Source of the DNA: Leptospiraceae bacterium | GTDB taxonomy: Bacteria > Spirochaetota > Leptospiria > Leptospirales > Leptospiraceae | DNA: 61,782 nt | Direction: 5' to 3' | Assembly (NCBI GenBank): GCA_024233865.1 | Contig: JACKPA010000021.1 | Coordinates: forward strand, 1 to 61,782 | In this document: positions 46,055 to 54,375 of the stretch, one piece after another | Layout: each line of letters starts with the position of its first letter | How positions within the stretch are numbered: the stretch's first letter is position 1 | Program-made: the position numbers and the translations under genes | The notes under the pieces: generated by a model | What the model was told of the DNA's origin: nothing | The model's input: only the letters and a program-made list of their open reading frames with translations | Databases searched by the model: none

Positions 46055-46104
46055 AATGAATATTCATTTACCATTTAGTCAAGCCATAAATGAATAATTA
46101 TTCA
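46055..46104. promoter_or_regulatory. Paired palindromic operator candidates upstream of the hydroxylase gene
   Basis: AATGAATATTCATT (46055-46068) and TGAATAATTATTCA (46091-46104) are each perfect 14-base palindromes, with half-sites TGAAT, and are 36 bases apart from start to start. A minus-strand TTGACT lies between them, so the pair overlaps the likely promoter. The form is typical of TetR-family operators of lipid genes. No such regulator is encoded next to it. Confidence 0.55.
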
Positions 46105-46293
46105 GTTAAAAATATTTTTTTCATAGGTAAATTTCAGTCTCTATTTACTTTAACTTCTCCGGTTTTTTATACAGGTACAAAAACCCTTCTTCACTTGGAA
46201 ACATTCTTGAATAATTTTATGATAGCTTTATTTTAAGTAATACTTTTTTTATCCACTCAGTAGTTACATAATATTTAGGTAAGCAAGCAACTA

Positions 46294-48399
46294 GTGAACA
46301 TATCTCGAATTTTATTTTTTTTTACATTATCAATAATATTTTCCTTGAATTGCATGGAAATAAAAAATATTCCCAAAGCGAAGCAAGGAAAGATTGATTT
46401 GCGTAGTTGGAATTTTCAGAATAATGGAATGATTAATTTAAAAGGGGAATGGGGTTTTTATTGGAAAAAATTTATTCTATTTGATAAGGGTTCATTAAAG
46501 CCAAATTATATTTTTGTTCCTTCAAGTTGGAATCAAAAAGAAACAGTTTCTGTTGCACCGGATAAATTTGGATACGCTTCTTATCAACTATCTATTCTAT
46601 TGCCTAAAAAGTCTCAATCCCTATCTCTAAAATTTGATCTTATTAGAACTGCTTATGAAGTTTATGTTAATGGGCAGAAGCTTTGTTCTTGTGGAAAAGT
46701 TGGAATAAATTCTACAAATTCACAACCGTTTATATGCTCCAAAGTAATCCCAATTCCACTAGATACGAATGAAGTAGAGATTATCATTTATGTCTCCAAT
46801 TTTCACCACAATAGAGGTGGGATCGGTTCAAATATAAAAGTTGGTTTAACGTCCCAAATTCAACTAGTTCAGCAACAAAATTTTGTTATAGATTTGTTAT
46901 TAACCGGAAGCTTATTGATTATGGGTTTATATTATTTGGATTTGTATTTCTTGAGAAAGAAAGATAACTCTATGTTATTTTTCGGATTAATTTGTCTCCT
47001 TACATCTTTGCGAACGCTTATTAAGGGAGAAGTCTATTTAATTAGATTGATCCCTTCCGTCTCTTGGGAAACACTTGTGAAAATAGATTATATTACTTTT
47101 TATTGTGGAATACTTTTTTTTACTTTATTTCACTACTCTTTATTTCCAAAAGATCACTCAAAGAGTTTTACGTTATCAATGGTTGCCTTAATGATTCCGT
47201 TTATACTTATCGTAATTCTCACAAGTCCTTATATTTATACTCAAACTCTTGTTTATTATGAAGTTATAAGTTGTGTCGTTTTTTTATTTGGTTTATATTC
47301 TATTGTAATTTCCATTTTTAAAAAATGTACTGGCTCTATTATCTTTTTTTTAGGATTTTTATCACTCTTTTTTACAGTATTAAACGATTTTTTGCACGAT
47401 GCAAATATTATTCATACTGGCTATTTTTCGTCTTACGGACTTTTTACATTTATATTTTTTCAGTCTGTTAATCTATCTAGAAGATTTGTTAAAGCCTTTT
47501 CCGATGTAGAACTGCTAAGCATTCAATTAAAAAATACCAATTCCTCACTAAGTCGGTTTGTACCGGAAGAATTTTTACAGCTATTAAATAAAAACAGTAT
47601 TGTAGATATAAATCTGGGAGACCAGATTGAAAAAAAAATGACCATACTCTTTTCTGATATTCGGTCTTTCACCAACCTTTCTGAAACGATGTCTGCTATG
47701 GAAAATTTCAATTTTATTAATTCTTATTTAAAGCGGATGAATCCAATTATAAAGTCACACAATGGGTTTATAGATAAGTACATTGGAGATTGTATTATGG
47801 CACTTTTCCCTAAAAAACCGGAAGATGCTTTAAATACAGCCATTGAAATGCAAAAAGAAATCCGAATTTATAACTATCATCGTTCCAAAAGTAATTATAA
47901 ACCTATTGATGTTGGTATTGGAATTCATACCGGATACCTTATGCTGGGAACAATTGGCGGAGAGGAAAGGATGGAAGGGACTGTTATATCAGATGCTGTA
48001 AATGTGGCATCTAGAGTGGAAGAATTAACCAAAAGATATAAAGCATCTATTCTAATCAGCAAAAATAGCTTAGAAGATATAGAAAATTTAGATAAGTATC
48101 AATTTAGGATTTTAGACAGGGTTAAGGTAAAAGGCAAAACTACCACAATTACAATTTATGAAATACTTGATGGATATACAGAAGAAAAAATTGAAAAACT
48201 CCTATCAACTAAATCAGTCTTTGAACTTGGAGTAAATTTATACATAAATTTAGAGATTGAAGATGCGTTTGAGATTTTTAAAGAAGTATACAAAAAAAAT
48301 GAAGATGACTTTGCTTGCCAACTCTACATCAAGAGATGTGAACAAATAGAAAGATTTGGAATTAGGCAAAACTGGGATGAAGTCCAATCGGACAGCTGA
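46294..48399 (+). CDS. Adenylate/guanylate cyclase with 7TMR-DISM sensor
   Basis: 701 residues from a GTG. The signal segment ends SLNC (possible lipobox). An extracellular 7TMR-DISM-extracellular-2-like domain (about 30-185, jelly-roll fold, with NGMINLKGEWGFYW) comes next. Seven hydrophobic helices span about 197-395, then a short coiled coil, and a class III cyclase domain at about 445-625. The metal Asp residues are in LFSDIRSFTNLSE (about 455) and YIGDCIMALF (about 500). It makes a cyclic nucleotide in response to an outside ligand. cAMP is more likely than cGMP, but I did not determine the specificity residues. Confidence 0.9.
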   Translation: MNISRILFFFTLSIIFSLNCMEIKNIPKAKQGKIDLRSWNFQNNGMINLKGEWGFYWKKFILFDKGSLKPNYIFVPSSWNQKETVSVAPDKFGYASYQLSILLPKKSQSLSLKFDLIRTAYEVYVNGQKLCSCGKVGINSTNSQPFICSKVIPIPLDTNEVEIIIYVSNFHHNRGGIGSNIKVGLTSQIQLVQQQNFVIDLLLTGSLLIMGLYYLDLYFLRKKDNSMLFFGLICLLTSLRTLIKGEVYLIRLIPSVSWETLVKIDYITFYCGILFFTLFHYSLFPKDHSKSFTLSMVALMIPFILIVILTSPYIYTQTLVYYEVISCVVFLFGLYSIVISIFKKCTGSIIFFLGFLSLFFTVLNDFLHDANIIHTGYFSSYGLFTFIFFQSVNLSRRFVKAFSDVELLSIQLKNTNSSLSRFVPEEFLQLLNKNSIVDINLGDQIEKKMTILFSDIRSFTNLSETMSAMENFNFINSYLKRMNPIIKSHNGFIDKYIGDCIMALFPKKPEDALNTAIEMQKEIRIYNYHRSKSNYKPIDVGIGIHTGYLMLGTIGGEERMEGTVISDAVNVASRVEELTKRYKASILISKNSLEDIENLDKYQFRILDRVKVKGKTTTITIYEILDGYTEEKIEKLLSTKSVFELGVNLYINLEIEDAFEIFKEVYKKNEDDFACQLYIKRCEQIERFGIRQNWDEVQSDS

Positions 48400-48412
48400 G
48401 TATTTTTCAATC

Positions 48413-49813
48413 CTATAATATAATTTTATCTTGTGAACTTTGCCCAAAAGAAATAATAGAAACAGTCTGCTTGATTCCTTGTTCTGATTCCATAAATTGA
48501 ATCCATGATTTTAGGTTAGGATGTAAACTGCCATTTTGTATTACAAAGTCCCAAGCAGGAAAACCTTTATAAACGGGTTTGACTTTAAAAAGAATTTGGG
48601 TTAGTTTATCCCTTTCTTCCAAAGATAAAGAACCATTTTTTAAGATTTGATGAATCCTTAGCTCCTTTTTGTTTTTTGTAAATTTAAAATATTTTCCTAA
48701 ACCACCGTCACAATATTTTGTTTCAATCCTATATTCCACACACACTTGGAATTGAGATAACTTTTGAAATTGATCCAAATTGGTAAATGTCATTTCGTCA
48801 ACTCCGTTTGTACACTCTAAAGAATATCGCAAACTTATTAAGTCCAGCCAACCAAATCGAAACTCTCCCTGCCACTTACCATAAACGTTGTACTTGTCTT
48901 GGAGTAGTTGGGAAAGCTGCGTTTCTTCCGTAACAAAAGGACCTTTGCCATGTCTTGTCGCGAAACAACGACTTACACCGATTTTTTTAAGATGATTTCG
49001 AGGAAACCGGTTATGAATTATTTCAGCATTACCGGTTGTTGTATTACTGGGTGTTATGTAGGGATAAAATCCGTATTTTTCATCCAATAAAATTCCTTGT
49101 GCACCTTCGTAGATGATAAGCTTTTGATTTTGGGATGGAATGTCTTGTATTGGTAAAATATTCTTTTGCAAAAGCCTTTGTAAGTTAGAATATTTGGAAA
49201 GTAGGAATGACACATCAAACTTCTTCATTGCATCCAACTCTACCCTAATAGCTTGGTTAGACTCAGAGAGTAAGTTTTCTGCCATTTCAATTTTTACACC
49301 TCGAATGGCATGAAATTTTTCCGAAAAGTTTTGAAACTCATGTAGGTCACCTGCTCTTAGAATGGAACGGTCCGGTTCCTTTAAATCTTTGTAAATTTCT
49401 CCCACTCCCATTCCGCAACTACCGTGATTCTCTGTTCCTCTTCGCAGCTCCCTAATTTTATTCAAAGATTGGTGGTAAGGAGTAACTATCGGACAATAAG
49501 GATGTACATAAATTCTTTGGAATGTGTCGTTAATCCCTTTCTCTGCCAAAGCCTTAGTTTCATTTTCCAAAGCCAATAGATCCAAGATCATATACTCTGA
49601 CAAATAGGTAAAAGTACTCGGAATTAAAGAAGCAGAGCCAACTTGAGAAAAACAATGCCATAATCCTTGTGGGTTTACTACATTATGAGCTGCCTGTGGT
49701 CCTCCGTTGTAACGAATCACCAACTTTGTGTCATGCGAGCGGGCAAGAAAATCCGTAATGGTTCCCTTACCCTCATCACCGTAACCAAGACCTACGACTA
49801 CGAAGTCAACCAT
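48413..49813 (-). CDS. Divergent adenylosuccinate-synthetase-family enzyme
   Basis: 466 residues from the ATG at 49813, 4 bases after the stop of the vWA gene; GTG codons at 49837 and 49834 are alternatives within the vWA gene. The GTP-binding GDEGKG loop is at 12-17, and His in GPQAAHN replaces the GGNNAGHT motif while keeping the catalytic His. The IMP/GTP segment that usually reads TTGRGIGPAY is HGSCGMGVGE here. These changes, the length and the operon partners suggest a paralogue of PurA acting on another nucleotide, not the housekeeping enzyme. The canonical reaction joins IMP and aspartate using GTP. Confidence 0.8.
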   Translation of the reverse strand: MVDFVVVGLGYGDEGKGTITDFLARSHDTKLVIRYNGGPQAAHNVVNPQGLWHCFSQVGSASLIPSTFTYLSEYMILDLLALENETKALAEKGINDTFQRIYVHPYCPIVTPYHQSLNKIRELRRGTENHGSCGMGVGEIYKDLKEPDRSILRAGDLHEFQNFSEKFHAIRGVKIEMAENLLSESNQAIRVELDAMKKFDVSFLLSKYSNLQRLLQKNILPIQDIPSQNQKLIIYEGAQGILLDEKYGFYPYITPSNTTTGNAEIIHNRFPRNHLKKIGVSRCFATRHGKGPFVTEETQLSQLLQDKYNVYGKWQGEFRFGWLDLISLRYSLECTNGVDEMTFTNLDQFQKLSQFQVCVEYRIETKYCDGGLGKYFKFTKNKKELRIHQILKNGSLSLEERDKLTQILFKVKPVYKGFPAWDFVIQNGSLHPNLKSWIQFMESEQGIKQTVSIISFGQSSQDKIIL

Positions 49814-49817
49814 AAAC

Positions 49818-51302
49818 TTATAGTCTCTTGGCACCACCTCCTCGCTTTTTCCCCGAATCTTTCTGTGGCAAAATCCCCTTTGTTTCTACTTTTGCAAGAG
49901 TTCTGCTTTTTGCAAGTCCTTCTAATGCTTGTCCTGTTTGTTCAATAAGGGCGTTTGCCGTATCTCTGTTTTTCATATCAACAATAAACGTATCCAAATC
50001 GTTTCCGGCAGCAACCAGACTTAATGCTCCGAGCATAACGTCTATAATTGTATTGGGGTCTTCTATTAGAAGGATATTTTCTCTGGGCAAAACATTTGCC
50101 CACTGTTCAACAATTACTTCATCTCGGTATCTGGCATATTTGTCTTCTTCCAGAACTTCTCCCTCAGAATTCTTTCTTGGTTTGGCTGGATCAAAATCAA
50201 ATTCATATACATACTGATTGCTACTCGGTCCTGTTTCTCCATTGGGTGATGCAATTCCTTCAAAATGCTTTATCTCTCCGGCAACTTCCACTTCAACGCG
50301 AAAGCTTGTCGGAGAATGTTTGTTCTCATGAAAAGCATAATTTTGAACAAATACCTTGTAGTGACCTTTGGGAGCTTTTCCTCTTGCCCAGCGAATGTTT
50401 TCTACCGGTTTGGTTGTTTCACCCCGAACATTCATATCAACGTCTAACCAGCCTCCGCAAGCAGACTGTTTGTGTGCATAGTAAATTTCTTCTCCCGAAG
50501 GGGGAATTATGTGAACATCTAGATCGTTTCGGTTGTTCCATATAAGCGAAGCCCGAATATCAACGTTTTTGTATTGCCCACCAGCGGCTTCTACCCTTTG
50601 TTTGATTTCCGCATCAATGTCTGCTTTCCTTTCTTCCCATGATTTTTTGGGGAGAATTAAGAAGACATGGTATTTCTCCTGCAACTCTCTGAATATAACA
50701 GACGAGTCAATATCCTCTGGTATATCGACACCAATAACATCTTTTACCTGTGTTTTTTTCACTTTTGGATAAAAGCCTTCGTCACCAACAAAAAAGAAAT
50801 AACCTTTTTGTCCTCTATTCAAAGAGTCCAATACAGAATGGCGTGCATAGTAGTATGCTGCCAATTCATAAGATTCTTGTCCGGTACCTCCGCCGCCTTC
50901 TTCCAACCAAAAATTACTTAGTACTTGATCTAATCTATTGTCAGCTTCAAATTGTCCAACTTGCAAAGGTGCTTGATCTCCAGATGATGCATCTCCAATG
51001 GCACAAAAACTAATAGCAGTTCCTTGTACATAGCCTTGTACTTCAATCTGTCCTAGAAAGGTAGGTAGCTTTTCATACATGATCCGACTATCATTTCCTC
51101 TTGATCGGGTAACATCCAAAGCAACAACAATGGCTGTTGTATTCATGCACTCTCTTTTTTGCTGGTACGGATTTAATATCGGATGAACTTCTCTTCTTTC
51201 CGTTTGGTCTCCGCCAATCGCATATCCTTCATAAGAAAAAGCATCTGAATTAGTTGCCCTTGCTTCCCTTGCTACGTCAAAACTATAATATCCTCCACCC
51301 AT
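49818..51302 (-). CDS. vWA domain protein with DUF2135 domain
   Basis: 494 residues, cytoplasmic by appearance (no signal peptide). An unusual glycine-rich start (MGGGYYSFDVAREAR) is followed by a vWA domain (about 55-245) with the metal motif DVTRS at 63-67. A DUF2135-like beta domain (about 265-385) has WNNRNDLDVHIIPPSGEEIY, shortened to its key NDLDVH and PSGEEIYY, then GGWLDVD and GHYKVFVQNY. The tail ends in GKKRGGGAKRL. AAGGAGAATTAGA stands before the ATG. It lies between the J-domain/kinase-like gene and the PurA-like gene, with which it is probably co-translated. Confidence 0.85.
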   Translation of the reverse strand: MGGGYYSFDVAREARATNSDAFSYEGYAIGGDQTERREVHPILNPYQQKRECMNTTAIVVALDVTRSRGNDSRIMYEKLPTFLGQIEVQGYVQGTAISFCAIGDASSGDQAPLQVGQFEADNRLDQVLSNFWLEEGGGGTGQESYELAAYYYARHSVLDSLNRGQKGYFFFVGDEGFYPKVKKTQVKDVIGVDIPEDIDSSVIFRELQEKYHVFLILPKKSWEERKADIDAEIKQRVEAAGGQYKNVDIRASLIWNNRNDLDVHIIPPSGEEIYYAHKQSACGGWLDVDMNVRGETTKPVENIRWARGKAPKGHYKVFVQNYAFHENKHSPTSFRVEVEVAGEIKHFEGIASPNGETGPSSNQYVYEFDFDPAKPRKNSEGEVLEEDKYARYRDEVIVEQWANVLPRENILLIEDPNTIIDVMLGALSLVAAGNDLDTFIVDMKNRDTANALIEQTGQALEGLAKSRTLAKVETKGILPQKDSGKKRGGGAKRL

Positions 51303-51356
51303 TCTAATTCTCCTTATAATGTTTCACAATCATCTTGACTGTGAATTATCGCAATT

Positions 51357-51373
51357 ACAGGCTAGAAGCCTGT
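51357..51373. repeat. ACAGGC palindrome between kinase-like and vWA genes
   Basis: ACAGGC and GCCTGT pair around a 5-base loop, followed by GCTACC as at 24895-24921 (CTACC). A second imperfect hairpin (TTCACAATCA and TGACTGTGAA) lies at about 51321-51344. Both fall in the 79-base gap inside the operon. Confidence 0.5.
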
Positions 51374-51381
51374 GCTACCTT

Positions 51382-52500
51382 TCATAGTACAAATTCTACG
51401 AATTGATGAGGTCCAAAAACATCTTTTCGTAAATCATCTAACTTATGATACATCTCCCAAGCATCTTGGGGTCTCTGGACGGCACTCTCTTTTACAAAAA
51501 ATTTAATAAACCTCTGAATCCGATCATCCACTTCCTTGGGCATAGAATTGGTTTTAATATTCCCACCCAATAAAAAGATCATGCACTTTCCTAAAGAATA
51601 CAAATCCGAAGCGGGTATGGGAGGCTTTTTTTCGGCAACTTCCGGTGGGCTATAGTCTTCATTATAGCACTTGAACCCTTGCCCTGTAGACTTCGGTTTC
51701 CAAATCGCATAACACCAATCTATCAAATAGAGGTTATGATCTTTTGGTCTCACCATAATATGAGCCGGTTCAATGTTGCCATGAATAACACCCCTACTAT
51801 GTGCATAGCCAATAATACTCAATGCTCTTCGGAATATCCATATAATATGACGCTGTGGAATCCCGTCTTTGTATTTTTCTCGAACGCTATAGGAATCGTA
51901 TCCATCTACTTGACGAAATACAATTCCCATTTGTCCTTCTTTTGTTTTAAACTCATCTAAAACAGTTGGTAAATGCTTGTTATAGATACTTCCTTCACTT
52001 GCAAAATATTTTATTATACTAATTTCATTTTGTATCAAATCATTGTCTGCAGGGTCTTCTACCAACTTAATGGCAATTTTTCCAACTTCACCATCACCGC
52101 CAACAGCAGTTCCGCCATAAACGGTGGATAAGTCACCCTGAGCTAAGGTGTTCCGAATATTATACTTTCTTTTAGCAGTTGTGATTACAAACTCGGTATC
52201 TTCCGATTCTGAAAAGTCATTGTAGCCTTGACCATATAACCCTTTTTCAATCTTTAGCAGAGCTTTGTTATAAAACGACTGCAATTTAGTAAAACATTCC
52301 GAAGAAAACTCTTTTGATTCCACATCAGTGTGCATATCGGGATGAAGTATTTTTGCCAATCTGTGATAAATTTCTTTAAGAATATTGCTTAATGCCTCTT
52401 TATCATCCAAACGAACGTTTTCAGGAATACCAAACATATCTTCTGCTGAAGTTGCCTGCTCCAAACGATTGTACAAAACGGTCAGTTCTTCATTTACCAT
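51382..52500 (-). CDS. J-domain-like / protein-kinase-fold (probable pseudokinase) protein
   Basis: 372 residues. The N-terminus (about 35-85) is J-domain-like, with HPD at 53-55 in LAKILHPDMHTD. A kinase fold follows (about 112-365): a loose glycine loop (LAQGDLSTVYGG), Lys145 in IAIK, a possible helix-C Glu at 159, then HGNIEPAHIM in the place of HRDLKPENI (Asn242 instead of the catalytic Asp) and LIDWCYA in the place of DFG. The metal-binding Asp is kept. It may therefore bind nucleotide without phosphorylating, or use other chemistry. AGGATG precedes the ATG. It is the first gene of the three-gene operon. Confidence 0.82.
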   Translation of the reverse strand: MVNEELTVLYNRLEQATSAEDMFGIPENVRLDDKEALSNILKEIYHRLAKILHPDMHTDVESKEFSSECFTKLQSFYNKALLKIEKGLYGQGYNDFSESEDTEFVITTAKRKYNIRNTLAQGDLSTVYGGTAVGGDGEVGKIAIKLVEDPADNDLIQNEISIIKYFASEGSIYNKHLPTVLDEFKTKEGQMGIVFRQVDGYDSYSVREKYKDGIPQRHIIWIFRRALSIIGYAHSRGVIHGNIEPAHIMVRPKDHNLYLIDWCYAIWKPKSTGQGFKCYNEDYSPPEVAEKKPPIPASDLYSLGKCMIFLLGGNIKTNSMPKEVDDRIQRFIKFFVKESAVQRPQDAWEMYHKLDDLRKDVFGPHQFVEFVL

Positions 52501-52593
52501 AATTACATCCTATTTTAAGGGTATGTTATGAAAAACTCAACCATTATTTGTATCACTTGATAGATTTTTATAACTCATTTTAGTATATTGAGC

Positions 52594-52624
52594 TTGACAA
52601 TAAACTTTTGTATTTGTGTATAAT
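52594..52624 (+). promoter_or_regulatory. Sigma-70 promoter of the phosphoesterase-nucleotidyltransferase pair
   Basis: TTGACA (52594-52599) and TATAAT (52619-52624) are perfect hexamers with a 19-base spacer, which is longer than the optimum. The leader to the ATG at 52656 is about 25 bases and has no clear Shine-Dalgarno sequence. Confidence 0.55.
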
Positions 52625-52655
52625 AGAAAACCTCCTCTTTTTTTAAAGTTTACAA

Positions 52656-53660
52656 ATGAAAATAATATATTTAACAGATATACATGATGGGCTAAGAGGT
52701 CTGAAAGAGCTATTTTTAAGAACATCTCCGGATCTCTACTTATTGTGTGGAGATTTGATTTATAAAGCCTTTTTTAGCGTAGATCGTATTATAGAATTTT
52801 GTACCTACCAAGAAGAGTTAGACGTTATTGCTAAACAGGAAAATTTTAATCTTACCGTTTATGATTACGCTACACGAGCCATCAGGTTTCCCAAAAGATT
52901 TAGTGAGGATATCATAAATAAGTCGATAAACTATCGAAATTTATTTCAGCAAGCGTCTAAAACCATGAAGGAAAAGTATCAACTAGTGGAAAACCTTGTA
53001 AACCAATACGCCAATTCTCCGACCCTATTTTTACCTGGCAATTATGACTTGGATTTACAATATACTGCTTTATATGATAAAGATTTACACAGAAAAAGCT
53101 CTGAAATAGACGGTATCAAGCTAACCGGTTATGGGGGAGCTCCTATCGCTACATCAGGAATACCGGAAAAATTAGCAGTTAAATTTCATGAATACCATAA
53201 AGACGGCAGTTTTTATAGCGAACCGGAAGATTTTTTAAAAGAAGAGCTACCGGATATAGCCGTTGTCCATACACCAGCTAGGGGATTTTTAGATAAAGTA
53301 CCTTCTTTTGGAAACGTTGGCTCTGACGGAATCAGAAGATATGTGGACGAATGTGCTCCACCTCTTTTAGTTTCCGGTCATGTACACGAAGATCAAGGAA
53401 TTATCAAAAAAAATGGTACTATTTTATTAAATTCTTCTAATTTCGGTCCTGTGGAATCCATTTTTGGTTATCAAAGCGGAGGTTTTTTTGCAGAAATTTT
53501 GATTGAAAATAAAAGCATACTTTCTGTAGGTTTGTATAAATTAATAGACAATAAAGAGATTGTTCATTTGATCGAGGTAGATTGTTCGGAAAAGGACTTA
53601 AAAGCTTCTTACGTAAATCCGGACTCTACGATCGATCCGGATCGTTTTATTCAAAAGTAA
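52656..53660 (+). CDS. Calcineurin-like metallophosphoesterase
   Basis: 334 residues, cytoplasmic. Metal motifs in order: DIHDG (8-12), LCGDL (about 30), LPGNYDLD (about 127-134, Tyr in place of the usual His of GNHD), VVHTPARG (about 206) and SGHVHEDQG (about 245). Possible substrates include phosphoproteins, cyclic nucleotides or other phosphodiesters. It is transcribed away from the J-domain/vWA/PurA operon, with 155 bases between them, and 5 bases before the nucleotidyltransferase gene. Confidence 0.85.
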   Translation: MKIIYLTDIHDGLRGLKELFLRTSPDLYLLCGDLIYKAFFSVDRIIEFCTYQEELDVIAKQENFNLTVYDYATRAIRFPKRFSEDIINKSINYRNLFQQASKTMKEKYQLVENLVNQYANSPTLFLPGNYDLDLQYTALYDKDLHRKSSEIDGIKLTGYGGAPIATSGIPEKLAVKFHEYHKDGSFYSEPEDFLKEELPDIAVVHTPARGFLDKVPSFGNVGSDGIRRYVDECAPPLLVSGHVHEDQGIIKKNGTILLNSSNFGPVESIFGYQSGGFFAEILIENKSILSVGLYKLIDNKEIVHLIEVDCSEKDLKASYVNPDSTIDPDRFIQK

Positions 53661-53665
53661 ATGCC

Positions 53666-54340
53666 ATGGCTATACCAAAATTCAGAAATCATCCCATTAT
53701 AAAAGAATTCAACGGGCTTAAAAAGTTTTTCCGTTCTCACGAAACAAGTACGTCCAAAAAAAGAGTTTATGATTTTAATAAATTCGCTGAGCTTATCACC
53801 ACAAATGAGCAAGAAGTGGCTTTTGATATTTTAGGCTCGGTAAATTTCGGACAGGCTAAAGAAAATTCGGATACGGATTTGGTTATATATTTAAATTGTT
53901 CCGAGCATGATACGGGTGAATGTGACCCGGGAAACTGTCCCAATGTGCATAAGTTTAGAACCATGCTTCATGAAAATTTAAAAAACGAATACGGACAATC
54001 GTATTCGATTGAAATAGTGGATTGTATCAATCTCAATCAATTGGATCATGCCCTAAAAAATAGAGATTTGGATTCTATGAGTTTGATTCGATTTGGTTTT
54101 TATCGCTCTATTTGTAGGGGGATAAACCGAAAAGTTTTGCGGAAATACGAAGCCAAGCTATCCATGGATGACGAGCTTTGTCAAATGATTGAAGCATCTT
54201 TGGCAGATTGCTTTTTAGGATTTATTCATTCTTCTCAGCATACTTATTCTTTCAAAAAGTATGTGGATAGGTTAGAAGAAGATGGTTTCAAAGTTCCGCT
54301 ATCCATGGCGCAAAAAATCAATTCTTATTTACGGGTATAG
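53666..54340 (+). CDS. Small nucleotidyltransferase-fold protein
   Basis: 224 residues from the ATG at 53666; the frame is open upstream into the phosphoesterase gene, but the ATG 5 bases after that stop is the natural start. The polymerase-beta-like motif GSVNFGQAKENSDTDLVIY (about 56-74) holds the catalytic Asp pair. A Cys-rich loop follows (CSEHDTGECDPGNCP), which could bind zinc. The third acidic residue is probably in IEIVDC (about 115). It may transfer a nucleotide to a protein or RNA. It is coupled with the metallophosphoesterase, so the pair may add and remove a group. Confidence 0.8.
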   Translation: MAIPKFRNHPIIKEFNGLKKFFRSHETSTSKKRVYDFNKFAELITTNEQEVAFDILGSVNFGQAKENSDTDLVIYLNCSEHDTGECDPGNCPNVHKFRTMLHENLKNEYGQSYSIEIVDCINLNQLDHALKNRDLDSMSLIRFGFYRSICRGINRKVLRKYEAKLSMDDELCQMIEASLADCFLGFIHSSQHTYSFKKYVDRLEEDGFKVPLSMAQKINSYLRV

Positions 54341-54375
54341 TGGTTTTATTGAAAGAGGTAGAAGAAAATCCTAAA

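Noticed and set aside
50048..50545. 165-codon plus-strand frame inside the vWA-DUF2135 gene
   Set aside because: It lies antisense to a clear gene, has Cys/His/Leu-rich composition, and no ribosome-binding site.
48413..52500. Assigning the operon to the tellurite-resistance TerY system
   Set aside because: No TerD/TerC-type genes or PP2C phosphatase are present, and the PurA and DUF2135 parts do not match my knowledge of that system.
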